A DNA stretch of 64,000 bases from Excoecaria cochinchinensis. Taxonomy: Eukaryota; Streptophyta; Magnoliopsida; Malpighiales; Euphorbiaceae. Each line of letters opens with the position of its first letter. The first letter of the stretch is position 1. Positions 11,927 through 24,500 of the stretch are shown here, one piece after another. The stretch covers positions 2,258,001-2,322,000 of the forward strand of contig CANTUQ010000070.1 of assembly GCA_947683425.1 (NCBI GenBank). Reading direction: 5' to 3'. Position numbers and translations under genes: made by a program. The notes under the pieces were generated by a model. That model searched no databases, was not told where the DNA came from, and was given only the letters and a program-made list of their open reading frames with translations.

Positions 11927-12649
11927 TCATATTATTAATTGGTTTTAAAAAGATTCATGAGTTTAATATTTCATCATGGCTTCTCCTTGGCTACCTAGTG
12001 AAGAAAATCCTTTTATTTCTTCACCAAATGTTGAATAAAATTAAAGGATAAATTTGTATATTTTGAAAAATTTAAGGATAAAATTTTGTCTAACTAAAAA
12101 TTCATTAGACGAGTCAGCATAAAAAAGCTAATTGCCATTTTATTATAATATTAGCTCCATTGCTCATGACTTCTTATAATTTATATATATATATATATAT
12201 AATTACATATGTAGGTCTTAAATTATGAGTAATTATTTCTTTTTTACTTATTCAAAAAAAATATCTGATTTGAATGGAGACAATTTTTAAAATAATATTT
12301 TTAAAAAATATTTTGAAAATTAAAATTTTTTAAAAAATATTTGAAAAAATTTAAACCGCAATACATCACTGCATTTTCAAATAATGAAACTCATTTGTCA
12401 GCAAAACTTTTTATATTAAAACTGCAATAGACTACTGTAATTTTAATATTAGTATTAGGTTTAAATCACAATAAATTATTGTAGTTTCAAGCTAATTGTC
12501 ATTCTGACACATATGCATTATATTATAACATGATAAAATTCATATACTAAAAATATCATACGATATATATGGCTTAGTGGCAAGAAGATTTTGTTTATAT
12601 TATTGTGCTTGGTTCTGCCACTAAAGCTCTGATTTCTGTTTCTAAAAGG
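11927..12649. other. AT-rich non-coding stretch
   Basis: No gene or clear element recognised. A (TA)n run lies at about 12182-12200. Confidence 0.6.
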
Positions 12650-12884
12650 TACAGAGATCGATTATGGGGCTGCCCTTGGCTACCTCCGTCTCTTTTTCAT
12701 CTTTAATCTGTGGGTCTACTGCAACAAGGCCGCTATTATCTCTCCAGCGCTGCCTCCACTTCCCATCGAACTCTTCTTTTCCATTGCTCCCTTTTCTTGT
12801 ACGATCCTTTTCCTTCTCTCAATTTTAATTTTACCACTAAAATTTCTATAATGCATCACCGAAAATCATGGATTCGTCTTTTAT

Positions 12885-13360
12885 GTGGTTAGTTACGGAT
12901 ATTTGTATAGTAGAGAACTGGAGCAATTTGAGCTAAGTCTCGATTCAGTGTTGTTTAGACTGATTGCTCTCCTCAACCCCTCTCGTCTCCAACCCTCTCC
13001 TTCAACCCCATCTATCCCTCGCCCTGTTCCAATCCCAAACCATCACCAGGTCCAACCGCGTGCTCCCTTAGTTGAGCACAAAAGGCTGGACTATGGCAGA
13101 TCTGGAAAGGAACCACCATCAGGTGTTGAGCCTTTCAAAAATAGGTCTGATACTTATAATATTTTTGTTGGCAATCTCCCAAAAGGATGGCCTAACTTTG
13201 GATTAAGAAAGATTTTCTCTTAGTATGGGATGGTGGCCAGAATCTTTGTATCAAATAAACAGAGCAAAAGAGGATCCATTTTTGGTTTCGTAGCACTTTC
13301 AGGTGTACGCGACATCTATAGGGTTATTAGCAGGCTGAATGGTTCAAACAGGTGACAGAG
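12885..13360 (+). pseudogene. LINE A ORF1 with RRM domain
   Basis: ORF1 of plant L1-type LINEs encodes an RNA-binding protein that coats the element RNA; one known plant group (for example the BNR family of beet) has an RRM there. From ATG 12885 there is a proline-rich N-terminal part, then an RRM with RNP2-like YNIFVGNLPKGW and RNP1-like RGSIFGFVAL. A stop codon (13221-13223) falls between the two RNP motifs, so the frame is broken. The protein is short, and ORF2 begins only about 130 bases further on, so the usual C-terminal part of ORF1 (zinc knuckle region) appears deleted. Call made on RRM motifs plus position directly upstream of a LINE endonuclease. Confidence 0.7.
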
Positions 13361-13491
13361 AGAAATTCTTGGCTTTTTTAATTGAATCTGAAGTCAGGGA
13401 AAGGAAGATATGGGTGAATCTGAAAGAAAACCAATAGGCCAATGGGATACCAAAGGTGCAAAGATATGGGTCAGTTTATCTTGCTATTATT

Positions 13492-13585
13492 ATGAACTTT
13501 TTATCTTGGAACATTAGAGGATTGAATTCTTCTATTAAGCAAAGGGTAGTGGCGGAGTGTATTACCAAAAATAGAATTGGGATGG
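13492..13585 (+). pseudogene. LINE A ORF2 start: endonuclease N-terminus
   Basis: Begins MNFLSWNIRGLNSSIKQ, the N-terminal motif of the LINE apurinic-like endonuclease (WNIRGL contains a conserved Asn). The frame runs to base 13585, where the solo LTR starts, and resumes in the same frame after the second TSD copy at 15648 (AMLLETKI). Skipping LTR plus one TSD copy keeps the reading frame, which proves that the LTR is an insertion. Confidence 0.9.
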
Positions 13586-15642
13586 TGTGACGCGCGCCGA
13601 ATCCCCGCGGCCGCCCGTGGGACCGCCCGCTCGAGGGCGATCGGGGCATTTGTGGGTCCGTTGACAGCTTGCAATAAATCACAAGTGCGTCTATGTTGGG
13701 CAACAAGGAGGTTTCATGGAGTCGCCACCCAATAGAACATTGGGAAAGTTTCTCTCGCCTCGGAGAGCCTAAGACTGCGCTTAGTATCCATTTTGGGCCA
13801 ACCAAAGGGGTCTTGGAGGGTGAACCTCTTGCCCTAAGGAGCCTAGGATTAACGCCAAAGTCTCGTGACACAAGAGGTGTCTTGGAGGGTAAACCTCTCG
13901 CCTCTTTGAGCCCAAAGACCAGAGCTGGGTTCGGGACTTCTCATCTATTTCTACCTCGATTATTCTATGATCAAATTTTAATTATCATTAATTCGCTCTC
14001 TCTCCATGCGATGCAATTGATTAAAAGGCGCATTTATTCACATTTGGAAAGCGGTAAATGAGCAAGTAAATAGTAAAAGCAATAAATTACAATAAACACA
14101 AGGAGCGGAATACAACTCCCTTTTATAAATGTGCGATACATACACAAATCGGGGCATTGCTTACTTTGAGGACTTTGGTCCTTGCATACATCATTATTAA
14201 AACTGGATATTTCTATTGTGAGGATTTTATTGGATAAAAATGGAACATTGGGTCCTTATGTTTATGAAAATCTCTCTTTATTGAATATAAAACAAATCAA
14301 TTTTTATATTTAGCGAGATACAAAAAGGGTATACTCATGTGCATAAAATAATTAATGAATAAACAAATAAGGGAAATAATCAAGAAGGTTAGAAAACTAA
14401 ACCGGACGGAATCCTCCGAGCATGGTAGATCGCCCCTCGAGCTCAGGACAGTCCAAGAAAATCAATATATGCTCATAAAAGGTTAATGGGTGTTAATATA
14501 CAAAAGCTCAATATAAATAAAGTTCTAATAGTTGGGAGAGATAGAAAAGATTTGAAAACGTGGAGACAGGACCCAGCGACGGCCTATGCCAAGTGACCGA
14601 CGGGCGTCAGTCAAAGTGACCGACATGTCCCGTCGCTCACTCAAGAGAGAGGACGTCTGTGAGTGGGGTGACCGACGGGCGTCGGTGAAACAGATGACCC
14701 GTCGGTCACCACTGTCTCCGAAAATAAACAGCAAGAAAACTCTCTTTTTCAAAGCAAAAATGGGTTCTTACCACAAAATGGGATGAAAAGAGTCAAAATA
14801 AAGAAAGATAAAGGCAAAAAGCCAAAAGAATAACAAGAATAAAGAATAAAGATGAGATAATATGGAGAATAAGTCCGGAATATTTACCCTCAGATAATGT
14901 TTTAGTGAGATTCTTAGTGTCGATTAGAGTCCCACACGCTCCACGAGAAACAAAATGAAAGGTCAGGAAAGAGGAAAATAGATTGTTTCCTTCTTAACCC
15001 TTCAAAAAGACCGACTTTGGAATCAAAAACCCGAAGAAAACTAATTAGTTTTAGTTCCTTTTTGATGGTTCGATTCTCAAATTAAAAGAAATTTCTTGAT
15101 TTATGTGTTGGCTGGAAGAGAGAGAAAATGCGCTTGAATTTGGGCAGAGTTTCCTCTCTTGAAATTTTTTGGAACCCTTTTTAGGAGAAAATTCAAAGTT
15201 TTTATAGGCCAGGGCTGACCGACGGGCGTCGGATGTGGAGACGAGCGTCGGAAGAATCCTTCTGACACAAGGATTCATCCGACGGCCCTGCCATTTCCAC
15301 CGACGGGCGTCAGAGAGGTTGCGTGCTCCGGGAAATCAGGTGGCGTGCTCCGGAAGAGGCGGAGCCTTCCGACGGGCGTCGAAAAAAACCACAGGCTGTT
15401 TGTGACCCTAAGCGACGGGCTGGCCTCTCACAGACGGGCTGGCCGTCTGTCGAGGAAAAATATACTTTTTGACTCAAAAATTTCCTGTTTTCTCCCCCTC
15501 TGCCTACAAAAGGTGAAAAGACTCATTTCTCGTGGAGCATGGAACTAAAACCTCCGAATCCAAACCGTTTGTACAGGCTCGGATACTGATTTCATCATAG
15601 GGTAATCTCTGATCCGGACCGCTCCGGGACACGGTGCCTATA
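13586..15642 (-). mobile_element. Ty3/gypsy solo LTR, 2057 bp
   Basis: A single LTR without internal region, flanked by the perfect 5-bp TSD GATGG (13581-13585 and 15643-15647). On the plus strand it begins TGTGACGCGCGCCG and ends ACGGTGCCTATA. On the minus strand its start TATAGGCACCGTG is the TGTA(G/A)ACACCGGG terminus of the other gypsy LTRs with mutated TG. It shares blocks with the LTR at 4822-7539 (TCGCCACCCA, AACATTGG, GGAAAGCGGTAAAT). It arose by recombination between two LTRs after insertion into LINE A. Confidence 0.9.
14585..15450. repeat. Dispersed CGACGGGCGTCGG palindrome cluster in solo LTR
   Basis: About ten copies of a near-perfect CG palindrome (ACCGACGGGCGTCGG and variants such as CGACGGGCGTCAG and AGACGGGCTGGCCGTCT) occur in two clusters, about 14590-14710 and 15217-15450. 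Confidence 0.8.
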
Positions 15643-18205
15643 GATGGCTATGTTGCTGGAAACTAAAATAAGGTGTATTGACTTTAAAACTACTCGAGCC
15701 TTCTAGGGCAATTTAGATGTGGATTGGGTTTCTCTTGATGCTGAAGGCAACAGTGGTGGTATTCTAATTTCTTGGGGTGCTAATTTCTTTCAGCGCAAAT
15801 ATGTGCGGCTTGGCTTAGGTTGTATAATGGTAGATGGGAGGTTAATGGATATTGGTATGGACTATCGGATTCTTGCAGTTTATGCTCCAACCAATGAGGC
15901 AGATCAAGAAGAATTATGGCATCATCTAGAGAACTTACTTGATACAGACTCCCCTGTTCTTATAGGTGGGGATTTTAACGCAGTGCTAAACATGGCTGAC
16001 AGATGGAAGAGCAATCTGGGCAGAAAAGATAAAAAGTTCCAAGAATCTATATTCAGATCGGGACTCATCGACATTCCGCTCTTGAGAAAAAAATTTACTT
16101 GGGGGAATTCTAGTAGCAAAAGCAGGATTGACAGGTTCCTAGTAAATAAGGAATGGCTATTGAAAATTAAAGACTTCTCCCAATCTGCACTTCCCAAGAG
16201 TCTTTCAGATCACTCGCCCATTGTGTTATGTTGCTCATCATTTAATTGGGGTCCTAAACCCTTCAGGTTTATTGATGCTTGGTTAAATGATGCTAATTTC
16301 CTTAATAACGTTAAATTGTGGTGGTCAAATCTTAGCTCTTCTCATGGCAAAAATATTCAGCTCAAACTCAAACTGATCAAAAAATCTTTAGTGGAGTGGA
16401 ATACCTCATCCTTTGGGAATATTGACCAGTCTATCTCTAGGCTCGAAAGAGATATTGACCTCCTAGATAGTGATCTGGAATGCAAAGATATCCATGAAGT
16501 TATCAGGAAATTCATGATTGCAAAAAGGGCTTCCCTTAGCAATCTCTTATGGGGGAAATTAAAGGCTAGAGAATCTCTTTGGAGGCAAAAATCTAGTCAG
16601 ATGGCTCAGGGAAGGCGACCATAACACAAGATTTTTTCATCTTTCCGCTTCGATTAGAGGATGCCATAATCGCATTAATAAGCTTGTCACCCCAACTGGG
16701 GTTATCACGGAACCAGATTTAATTAAGCGGGAGGTGTTCAGTTTTTTTAAATGCCTTTATGAGGAAAGCTCATAGTGTAGGCCCCAATTCACAGATAATT
16801 CCTTCAAAAAGCTCTCTTCAAAATCAACCAAGTTCTTAGAACTACCTTTTACGATTGAAGAAGTAAAATCAACAATTTGGAGCTGTGATAACTCTAAAGC
16901 TCCTAGCCCCGAAGGATTTAATTTTGCTTTCATAAAAAGTCCTTGGGATATCATTGGGGAGGACATCTTCTGTATGGTTGAAAAGTTCTTTGCGGATGGA
17001 ACAATTCCAAGTGGGGCTTCTTCTTCTTTATTACACTTATCCCGAAAATTAATGGAGCTGTTAAGTTAGCAGACTTTCGGCCTATTAGCTTAATTTGTTG
17101 CATTTATAAGATAATTGCTAAACTTCTTGCAAACAGGCTCAAGAAAGTGCTGGGGGAGGTGATTTCAGAAGAGCAGTGCGCCTTCATCAAAGGCAGGCAG
17201 ATTCTAGATGGGGTACTTGTTGCAAATGAAATTATAGACTCGATTAAAGTTAAAGGCAAAAGTGGAATTCTTTTCAAAGTCGACTTTCATAAAGCTTTTG
17301 ACTCTGTTAACTGGAATTATCTTGATCTCATCATGGAATTAATGAACTTCAGGGATAAATAGAGGAACTGGATAAAGAAGTGCATCGGCTCAGCCAAGGT
17401 GTCGGTTCTAGTTAATGGATCCCCCACACCAGAAATACATCTATCACGTGGACTGAGGCAAGGAGATCCACTCTCTCCTTTCTTATTTCTTATAGATGTA
17501 GAAGGTTTGTCGGTGCTTATAAAAAAAGCAAGTGAGGTTAGGCTTCTAAAGGGCATCTGTCCCCTCTTTGTCGAAACGAAAGAATTGTCTGTCACTCACA
17601 TACAATATGCTGACGACATGATCATCTTCTTAGAGCCAAATCTGGATTACATCATTCAGATAACAAGAGTATTAAGTTTTTGCAGCTATTTCGGGATTGA
17701 CAGTGAACTTCCACAAAAGCTATCTGATAGGAATTAATGTTGATCATGATTGGCTAAAAGCTTGTGCTAAATTAGTCAGATGTAAAACCCAAAGCTTGCC
17801 TTGTACATACCTGGGCCTTCCACTAGGATCTAACCCAAGGGAAAAGAAAATATGGAAGCCAATAGTAGATAAATTCGAGCGCAAATTGGCTGGCTGGAAG
17901 GGGAAGCATTTATCTTCAGCAGGACGGTTGACTCTTATCAAAGCCACCTTGATGAGTCTACCTATTTATTTCATGTCTCTTTTCAAGATGCCAAGTAGTA
18001 TAGCTCGATCTTTGAAGTACATCATGAGGAATTTTTTTTGGGGCGGGACTAGCAGTGAAAGAGCTATGAGCAAAATTCGATGGGATGTGATTGAGAAGCC
18101 TAAGCATATGGGGGGTCTAGGCATTGGATCCATTACCCTTAGAAATCAAAGCCTGTTATACAAGTGGTTTTGGAAGCTTAATCCCAACAGTAAGTCCCTT
18201 TGGCA
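15643..18205 (+). pseudogene. LINE A ORF2 middle part: endonuclease and reverse transcriptase
   Basis: This continues the ORF2 begun at 13492. Endonuclease motifs are GGDFNAVLNMADRW, FTWGNSSSKSRIDRFL and SDHSPIVL (the His of SDH is catalytic in this family). The reverse transcriptase follows: DNSKAPSPEGFNFAF, DFRPISLI, ILDGVLVANE, FKVDFHKAFDSVNW, GLRQGDPLSPFLF and the catalytic QYADDMIIF near 17605, then the thumb region with YLGLPLGSNPR and GRLTLIKATL. Lesions are an in-frame TAG at 15704-15706, a frameshift near 16600, others near 17030 and 17690, and a TAG at 17360. The frame is cut at 18205 by CACTA-1 within SLW|Q and continues at 30854. It copies element RNA at the chromosomal target; this copy is inactive. 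Confidence 0.92.
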
Positions 18206-18214
18206 CACTACAAG

Positions 18215-18655
18215 AAAAATTGAAAATAGAGACGAAAATTTTTTCCGTCTCTATTTAGAGACGAAAATATGTTTCCGTCTCTAGAAACTTCCGTCTCTAT
18301 TTAGTGATGAAAAATTTCCGTCTCTATTTTACACATTTAGCGATGGATTATCGAAACGGTCGCTAAAAATGGCGGGATTAATTTTCCTCCAAATTAGAGA
18401 CGGTATTTAGAGATGGATAAATTTTTCCGTCTCTAAATAGAGACGGAATAACTTTCCGTCTCTATTTAGAGACGAAAAATTATATCCATCTCTAAAAATA
18501 GAGACGAAATAATATTTTCGTCTCTATTTAGAGACGGTATGGATTTTTCGTCTCTAAATAGAGACGAAAATTCATTTTCGTCTCTAAATAGAGACGGAAT
18601 TGTATTCCGTCTCTATTTAGAGACGGAATTACTAATTCCGTCTCTAAATTTTGGG
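18215..18655. repeat. CACTA-1 left subterminal repeat array (AGAGACGG type)
   Basis: Many copies of TTTAGAGACGGAA in both orientations, often as facing pairs. In CACTA elements such arrays are the binding sites of the TNPA-type protein. Confidence 0.9.
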
Positions 18656-18977
18656 GTTTTAAACTTACCCTTCCTTTCTTTTTTTCCCCTCTCCTTTCTC
18701 CCCCCTGTTTCAGATCGCTGCCCCCTCCCTTCGTTGCCCGAGCCATCCGCCGTTTGGTCCCATCGCCGCCGTCCAGTAGACGCCGGTGAGGTTATTTTTT
18801 CCCTCCTCTTGCTTTTTTTCCCCTCTTCTTTCTTTCCCCTTTCTCCTGCTATTTCGCTGCCCCCCTGTACGTTGCCCATCGCCGTCCGGTCCCCTTGCCA
18901 CCGAAGAGTCGATGCCGGCGTTGTTCTCCAGCCCGTCGCGTGCTCCGGCATTCCTCCTCCGGCGAGATCTGCATCAG
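18656..18977 (+). promoter_or_regulatory. CACTA-1 promoter/leader exon candidate
   Basis: A pyrimidine-rich then GC-rich block after the left array, ending GATCTGCATCAG at a GTAATA donor-like site. CACTA-2, -3, -4 and -5 have the same arrangement, which suggests the first, mostly untranslated, exon of the transposase gene. Confidence 0.5.
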
Positions 18978-19762
18978 GTAATATATATTTTTTTTGATTT
19001 TTTGAATTATTATATGTAATATTATATTTAAATGTAGAATAATTATCTGTTGCTGTGGTTTTTTTTATGTAGTTATATTTTTCTGTATTTAAATTGTCTT
19101 ATAAAATTTAATTATTTTAGAATTATATAGATTGGTCAGTGGGGAATGACATTACGTTTGTTCTAACAGTAATAATAATAATATATATATTTTTCCTATT
19201 CAAATGAATTGAATTTCGTTTGTTTTGAACTGGAAATGAATTGAATTCGAGCTACTTAGAATACTGATATTGAAGGTTCACTCCCAGGTTCCATTGTCAT
19301 TTCCTACTTCTTCTTGCTTTAGTTTCTTGTAAAAATATTTATAAGAAGTGTTATATATGACACTTAATTCATTTTTGTTTTGTTATTTTCATAACCTAAA
19401 AAATAAAATTAATAATTTATGGGTGGTACAGTGCTGATTAAAAAAGATTTTGCTCCTTTCTAAAAAGAGCAGAGTAGAAGGCAACAATACAGGTTTGGCT
19501 CCTTATCATCTTGAATATTTCTCTCTTTCTATATGGCTTTATTTTATGGGCAAGAGTCAAAGCTGCTAGATTACAAGTTTAAGCTACACAAGCCATTTTC
19601 CAAATGAAAAGATTGCAAACACGTGAACCTTTTTTCATAAAGTAGAAAAGGCCTAAACACTTAGACAACATTTATAATTGACAAATTTTCATTGTTTTGT
19701 ATGTATATTACAAATTAATGAAATGTTACATATCTATGAGTTTCAGAAAATTAATGGTGTAT
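18978..19762. other. CACTA-1 internal non-coding DNA
   Basis: AT-rich, intron-like sequence between the leader and the CACTA-2 insertion. No exon recognised. Confidence 0.5.
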
Positions 19763-19787
19763 CACTACAAAAAAACAGATGAATAGC

Positions 19788-20112
19788 GACTGAAAATAGC
19801 GACCGCATTATTTCGTCGCTATTTTGCGGCTATTTTGCGACTGAACGACAATTTAGTCACGAAGAAGATCAGAAGGACATTTTAGCGACTAAACAGCGAC
19901 GGAGTATGGAATTCAGTTGCTAAAAAAGGCGCCAAAAATTGGCGCCTTTTTAGCGACTAAATTTGCGATTTAGTCGCAAATAATTAGCGACTGATATTTA
20001 GTCGCTAAATGTAGCGACTAAATTAGCGACGAAATTTGAGTCACTATATCAGTATATTATGACGTCATTTAGTTATTTAGCGACTAAATTATTCTGTCGC
20101 TATTCCATCGCA
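19788..20112. repeat. CACTA-2 left subterminal array (AGCGACTAAA type)
   Basis: Alternating and inverted copies of TTTAGCGACTAAAT and GTCGCTA, probable TNPA-binding sites. Confidence 0.9.
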
Positions 20113-20159
20113 ATTTTTTGATTAAAACACAGAAATAAGAAATAAACCTAAACCCCCAA

Positions 20160-20480
20160 ATCAGTAAACCTATCTGATTGAAAATCGAAGGAGCCCCGAA
20201 ATCGCCCATCCCCCCAATTGCTGTAGACAGCCGTGATCGCCGGCAGCGTAAACGGCGACATCATCTCCGGTTTTTGCATTTCAGCGAGAGGTAAGTGTAT
20301 TTCGACTAAATCAGTGTATTTTTTTTAACGAATGGATGAGCTACTGTGTAAATTTGGCTAAAGTAAATTTGGTTTGATTTTCTTGAGTCTTCCAGCGAGA
20401 TTGTAGTCGAGGAGGTGGAAGGAGAAGGGAGGTCAGAAGCACAAGCCAATCGAACGTGAGTTTGCACAGGACAGGTATGT
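20160..20480 (+). promoter_or_regulatory. CACTA-2 leader exons (untranslated)
   Basis: GC-rich sequence ends CAGCGAGAG at a GTAAGTG donor (20291). A second block after CTTCCAG (about 20395) ends GACAG at a GTATGTT donor (20475). The two look like short 5' untranslated exons of the transposase transcript; inference from splice-like sites and composition. Confidence 0.45.
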
Positions 20481-21567
20481 TCCACTTCACCTCCTCTGTT
20501 CTGGGTGTTATTTGCTTCTGTTTGTGGTGTGATGAGACCCGAAAATTGTTTCTGTTTGTGAAGTTTCTGGGTATTGTTTAAAAGTTTAAACAAGCTTCTT
20601 CGTTTTTTATAATTTCCTTTCTCTGCCAGATGGGTTTTGTTTTTTCTCTCAATGCACATGAACTGCAGTATCTAGTTTTTGGTATTTTGTTGTAATATTA
20701 TTTAGAAGTGAAAATTGAAAAAGGTAGCAGTTTGGTCATCATCTTTTGATGCAAATTTCATCCACTTACCTGTCCAATATATAATCTTCAATCTCTAGTG
20801 CTCCACTTTACCCATTCTTTGATTATAAAATGCTATTTATTTGTTTATTCATATACTACTTATGCCTATCTAATTAGGCAAATATTACAATAGTGCACGT
20901 GTATAACAGTACACACCGTCAAATTATAACAAAATTTTTTTTTATTTTTTATTCAATTGATGGTGCATGTGTGTATATACCGTTAATGCACGTGTTTAAC
21001 TAAATATATTTCATTAAATTAATGGCTGTAACATATAATCAGATGCCAAATTTGTGAAATTGCGAATGAGATTTTAGTCAAGCATTATTTTGGCAATAAA
21101 AGTTTGGGCAATGGAGAAATAATAATATATTTCTGTCCCTACTGATTCGTATTTATTGGGTGGACATATATATAATTTTGTCTTAATGTAATGCTATTCA
21201 AACCTTCATTTTCAATTTCTTGCAAAGCTTACTGCGATTAGGTTTAGTGTTTTATATATTAGTAATTCCATGATAGTTTATAAAATAAAATCGTAAATAA
21301 TTTCCGAAGATGGCAAGACTTGTTTTCAAAAGGAATTCTTATGGTTATATAATCAAAACTACAAACTTCATGTTTATGGTTATATATATATATATGTATT
21401 ATGTTGTTGCTTATGTAATAAATCTATATTTGACTTTCATATGAATAAACAACGTTATGAGTAAATAGAAAAGCATGTTTATAATGGAAAGACTTTTATT
21501 TATGTATAACCTTGAGACTAAAATTAGTTATTTTCAACTTTTATTGAAATAAGGGAATACACGTAAG
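20481..21567. other. CACTA-2 intron-like AT-rich DNA
   Basis: No exon recognised between the leader and the TNP2 start. Confidence 0.5.
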
Positions 21568-24500
21568 ATGGATTTCATAGATCGTAGTTGGATGTATAAT
21601 CGGCGGGATGCAAGTGGAAGGACTAATGCCTCGTTCATTTATGGAGTAGAAAATTTCATAAAATTCGCCACTTCTCACCCCGAAGAGATGAGTGGCGATC
21701 ATATTAGGTGTCCATACAAACAATGTGTGAACCGCAAGTTCCATTCTGCGGATACAGTTATGAATCATCTCTTCCGTAAGGGATTTGTTAGGGATTATTT
21801 AGTTTGGAATTGCCACGGGGAGACACACATTACTCTAAACGAGTCTAATTGGAATCCATTAATGAATAAATCACTGGATGGTGGAGAGGTAAGAAATTCA
21901 TATCAGCAAATGGTAGTAGATGCAGCTGGATGCACTTTTAATCCTGAGAACACTTGGCAACAATATAATGCAGCAATCGCTAATAATGATGGTAATGAAC
22001 AAGTATCTCTACCAAATCCTAACATCCCTGGACCCTCAAATTTTTATGCAAATGTTATGGATGAGGCACCGAACCCACAATGCCAACAATTTTATGATCT
22101 TTTTGAATCTGGGAATGCAAAACTGTATCTTGGTTGTGATAACCATTCCCAACTTTCTGTAGTTGCAAGGATGTTGCATGCTAAATCGGAATTCAATCTT
22201 TCAGAGAGGTTTTTTGATTCAAACATCCAATTATTTAAAGAAGCTTTGCCTGAAGGTAACATATTGCCACATAATTTTTACCAAACAAAAAGTCTTGTAA
22301 GAGGCTTGGGATTGCCAGTCCAAAAAATCGATTGTTGCAAGGAGGGATGCATGTTGTATTGGCATGAGGATGAAAACTTAACCCAATGCAAATTTTGTAA
22401 TCACCCAAGATTCAAATTGTGTGCCGGTTCCCGTAAGCAAAGGTTGAAAGCATATAAAAAGATATATTACTTTCCTCTAACACCTCGGTTGCAACGGTTA
22501 TATCAGTCAAAATTGACAGCAACTCATATGAGATGGCATCATGATCATGTCCAAAATGATGGGGTCATGCAGCATCCTTCTGACTCTATAGCTTGGAATC
22601 ATTTCAATGAAACTCATCCGTCATTTGCTGCTGAGATTAGAAACGTTAGGCTGGGTTTATGCACAGACGGTTTTCAACCCTTCGGGCAATATGGGAGGAA
22701 ATACTCGTCATGGCCGGTAATTGTCACGCTGTACAACCTACCCCCTTGGATGTGTATGAAAGAGCCTTATATGTTCTTAACTACTATTGTGCCAGGGCCC
22801 AATAATCCAAAGCAAAAAATTGATGTATATCTACATCCCTTGATTTATGAGTTAAATAAATTGTGGAACATTGGGGTGTCAACATATGATGTGTCGACCA
22901 AGCAGAACTTTATGATGCGAGCTGCCCTTTTGCGGACAATCAATGACTTCCCAGCATATTCAATGTTGTCTGGTTGGAGTACATCTGGAAAATATGCCTG
23001 TCCCTATTGTATGGAACATACACAATCTTTTAGAATAGAGAGTGGTGGAAAGCAAACCTGGTTTGACAATCATAGAAAATTTCTTCCCCAAGATCACCCA
23101 TTTAGGAGAAACAGGAGGAATTTTAGAGTCGGTCATGTTGAAACAATGCCACCGCCACCAATTAGAGATGGGGTAGAAATTCTGCAAGAAATTGAGCAGT
23201 GGGGGCTAGTCAAAGCAACTGAGCTTGATGCTGACGAGATTAATGGGATTATATGTCACTCTTGTGGGTGGAGGAAATGAAGCATATTTTGGGATTTGCC
23301 TGATTAGAAAACAAACATGATAAGACATAATCTTGATGTAATGCATATTGAAAAAAATGTCTTCGACAATGTGATTAACACCGTTTTGAATGTTGAAGGA
23401 AAAACAAAAGACAATGCGAAGTCTCGTGCTGACTTAGAGAGATATTATTTCCGTCCAGAGTTGTCAATGGATCCAATCAGTGGCAAATTTCCAAAAGCAT
23501 GTTACACATTGGATAAGGAAGAAAAAAAAGAACTATTTAATTGGCTGAAAGAACTAAAGTTTCCGGATGGATATGTTTCGAATTTAGGGCGTTGTGTCAA
23601 CATGGTGAAACTTAAATTATTTGGCATGAAAAGCCATGATTGCCACATATTTATGCAACGTTTAATTCCTGTTGCCTTCCGTGAGTTGCTTCCTGGTAAT
23701 GTGTGGCAGGTTCTTACAGAGCTAAGCTTATTTTTTAGGGACTTGACATGCAGTACTATTCGAGCGTTGGACATGTAGGCATTGGAGTCCAACATTCAAC
23801 AAATCATTTGCAAACAATAAAAGATATTTCCTCCGTCTTTCTTTGATTCAATGGAGCACATAATGATTCACTTGCCACATGAAGCAAGGGTTGTTGGACC
23901 TATACAATATCGTTGGATGTATCCATTTGAGAGGTAAGTACTTTATAAGTTGAACACTAAGGTAGTAAATATGTATGAATTATTTATCTACATGTGCCAT
24001 ACGCAGGTACCTTAGAACTCTTAAAAAGAAGATTGGTAATAAGTCATCAGTGGAGGCATATATTTGCAATGCGTACTTACTCTCAGAATCCTCCAATTTT
24101 TTCTCGCATTATTTTGAACCTCATGTCAGTACCAGACACCGACGTCCTCCTCGTAATGATGATGGAGATTGGGAGGAAAATAAATGTGGTAATTTAAAAA
24201 TTTTCACCTATCCGGGCCGAACAAGCTCAGAAATTGGTAACAGATCACTAACATCTGAGGAGTATAAAGCAGCTCATACTTACATTTTACTTAATTGCGA
24301 AGAGGTCTCTCCGTTCTTGAGGTACATAATAATCATATATATGATTTTGATGAATGGATATACTTGGATTTTTGCAACTTTAATTTGTTTGTAATTTTTT
24401 TGGTAATCAAGTATATATTGCGACAACTTACGTGAGAAGTATCCTCATCTTACACCAAGTCAACTCGATGCAAATATTGACAACTACTTTGCGGATTGGT

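Larger units (their letters stand above)
12650..13585 (+). mobile_element. LINE A, 5' segment (5' UTR, ORF1, start of ORF2)
   Basis: The first of three segments of one L1-type LINE. The left boundary is approximate: the sequence turns GC/CT-richer around 12660 (GGGGCTGCCCTTGG). ORF1 follows at 12885, and ORF2 opens at 13492 and is cut at 13585 by the solo LTR. The other segments are 15643-18205 and 30851-32539. No TSD matching the sequence after the poly-A tail was found on the left, so the 5' end may be truncated or mutated. Confidence 0.7.

Noticed and set aside
18215..18655. Subterminal array considered as a satellite or CRISPR-like repeat
   Set aside because: Alternating orientation, position next to CACTA termini and matching arrays at the other end show it is a CACTA subterminal region.
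18539..19019. Frames of 60-150 codons in the CACTA-1 array and leader
   Set aside because: They are translations of repeat units and of the GC-rich leader; no conserved domain.
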